DNA from: an uncultured Faecalibacterium sp.
Lineage (GTDB): Bacteria; Bacillota; Clostridia; Oscillospirales; Ruminococcaceae
Length of the DNA stretch: 13,577 bases
Reading direction: 5' to 3'
NCBI GenBank assembly: GCA_934501115.1
Contig: CAKSTO010000057.1
Coordinates: 1-13,577, forward strand
Below the pieces are notes generated by a model. That model worked only from the letters and a program-made list of their open reading frames with translations, had not been told where the DNA came from and did no database searches. Position numbers and translations under genes: made by a program. This document shows, piece after piece, positions 12,848 through 13,577 of the stretch (position 1 is its first letter; each line of letters begins with the position of its first letter).

Positions 12848-12859
12848 TTACATCAACAA

Positions 12860-13150
12860 ATGCGCAGATGGGAAAAAGTACCACACGATCCCCACTGTTC
12901 AGAGAGCTGCCGTCTGGTGCAAGGCAGTCAGCGTTTCGTGCGGAAAATCATCCCGGAGCAGCCTGCCCAACGGGTGCAAAACCCTTGTAAGCAGCGCCGG
13001 TTGCAGCCGTTACCGTGCAGGGCTTTGTTGGAAGCCCGTGAGAGGGTGTGCACAGCACGCCAACGAGAGTGGTACCGCAGAGAGCTTGATGTTACAAGGT
13101 CTTTGTCTCTTGAAAGAAGCAGGGGACAAGGGCTTTTTCTTTTTCTTTTT
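12860..13150 (+). promoter_or_regulatory. T-box leader, isoleucine-specific (specifier ATC)
   Basis: The leader has the T-box parts in order: the start of stem I (GATGGGAAAAAGTACC), the AG-bulge segment AGAGAG followed by a CTGCC/GGCAG hairpin with GGTGCAA loop (from 12901), and a specifier region GGAAAATCATCCCGGAG with codon ATC at 12947-12949 followed by A. The antiterminator core GAGAGTGGTACCGCAGAG (13065-13082) and a terminator close it. The UGGU bulge is complementary to an ACCA 3' end, as in tRNA-Ile (A73). Uncharged tRNA-Ile should stabilise the antiterminator and switch on ilvB. The specifier assignment is by eye; the identity of the regulated gene supports it. Confidence 0.88.
13096..13150 (+). 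terminator. Regulated terminator of the ilvB T-box
   Basis: The 5' arm 13096-13111 pairs with 13121-13136 (16 bp, several G-T pairs, 9-nt loop), followed by T-rich CTTTTTCTTTTT. It lies right after the T-box core, with which it is mutually exclusive. Confidence 0.85.
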
Positions 13151-13206
13151 TAAAAGCTCTCCCTGAGGGAATGGATAAGAAGTGGAACAGGAATAGGAGC
13201 AACACC

Positions 13207-13577
13207 ATGCAGTTGAATGGTTCTCAGATCTTTGTAGAGGTCCTGTGCGAGCAGGGCGTGGACACCCTTTTTGGTTATCCCGGCGGCGCAGTGCTGAACC
13301 TTTACGATGAGCTGTACAAGAATTCGGACCGCATCACCCATGTGCTCACCGCCCACGAGCAGGGAGCCTCCCATGCGGCAGACGGCTATGCCCGCGCCAC
13401 CGGACGCACCGGCGTGGTGCTGGCTACCAGCGGCCCGGGTGCCACCAATCTGGTCACTGGCATTGCCACGGCCTATATGGACTCGGTGCCCATGGTAGCC
13501 TTTACCGGCAACGTGACCACGGCCGGGATCGGGAGGGACAGCTTTCAGGAAGCCTACATTGAGGGCATCACGATGCC
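13207..13577 (+). CDS. ilvB: Acetolactate synthase large subunit, N-terminal part (3' end outside window)
   Basis: About 123 residues of a TPP-dependent enzyme are visible before the right edge. FGYPGGAVL (22-30), HEQGASHAADGYARATG (50-66) with the catalytic Glu51 that activates TPP, TSGPGATNLVTGIATAYMDSVP and DSFQE are the classical biosynthetic acetolactate/acetohydroxybutyrate synthase motifs. The enzyme joins hydroxyethyl-TPP to pyruvate (valine/leucine path) or 2-oxobutyrate (isoleucine path). AGGAG at 13195-13199 with 7-nt spacing sets the start. It lies behind an isoleucine T-box, and 2-oxobutyrate comes from the upstream ilvA. The full gene is expected to be about 550-570 codons and is often followed by ilvN/ilvC, which are not in view. 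Confidence 0.93.
   Translation, partial: MQLNGSQIFVEVLCEQGVDTLFGYPGGAVLNLYDELYKNSDRITHVLTAHEQGASHAADGYARATGRTGVVLATSGPGATNLVTGIATAYMDSVPMVAFTGNVTTAGIGRDSFQEAYIEGITM

Noticed and set aside
12860..13153. 97-codon plus-strand frame in the ilvB leader
   Set aside because: It is explained by the T-box RNA; conserved T-box motifs fill it and the frame ends in the terminator's T tract.

Overview
The window is a gene-dense, GC-rich stretch of a low-GC-phylum anaerobe. Strong SD motifs (AAGGAG), TTGACA/TATAAT promoters, an isoleucine T-box, clostridial-type gene families and several palindromic intergenic repeats all point to Bacillota, class Clostridia. The repeat style and codon use look most like Faecalibacterium or a close Oscillospirales relative. 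The genus is my inference from pattern memory, not a computed match.

Layout. (1) 1-2414: a tRNA maturation and modification block: the 3' end of a CCA-adding enzyme gene, mnmA (2-thiouridine at U34) and tcdA (cyclic t6A at position 37). (2) 2415-2934: a 520-bp gene-free region holding three large hairpins. Two of them belong to inverted copies of a two-hairpin repeat. The region ends in a promoter overlapped by a TTGCAAT-N5-ATTGCAA palindrome. (3) 2935-3822: an ArsP_2-type multi-pass membrane transporter with its own terminator, followed by a full-length palindromic repeat. (4) 4113-5491: a Cof-type HAD phosphatase translationally coupled (ATGA overlap) to a hypoxanthine-DNA glycosylase. (5) 5592-9228: a four-gene co-oriented operon (XpaC-like, TelA-like, LemA-like, TPM-domain protein) that looks like an envelope/toxic-anion stress module. 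It ends in a perfect 16-bp terminator hairpin that is itself a copy of the two-hairpin repeat. (6) 9542-11360: ilvA (threonine deaminase with ACT domain) and ridA, which removes the reactive enamine/imine IlvA makes. (7) 11466-12680, minus strand: a DUF815-type P-loop ATPase, convergent with ridA and separated from it by a bidirectional terminator. (8) 12820-13577: a strong promoter, an isoleucine-specific T-box leader (specifier ATC) and the 5' end of ilvB, which runs off the window.

The metabolic theme of the right half is isoleucine synthesis: IlvA makes 2-oxobutyrate, RidA detoxifies its intermediate, and IlvB condenses 2-oxobutyrate with pyruvate-derived hydroxyethyl-TPP under tRNA-Ile control. 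The most unusual content is intergenic. Two unrelated repeat families are present in several copies each. One has two hairpins whose paired bases differ between copies in a compensatory way, while the loops (TCCGCG...GCTYT and TGCG) and a 3' tail stay fixed. That is the signature of a structured RNA or of a hairpin-based mobile element, and I do not recognise it as a named family.
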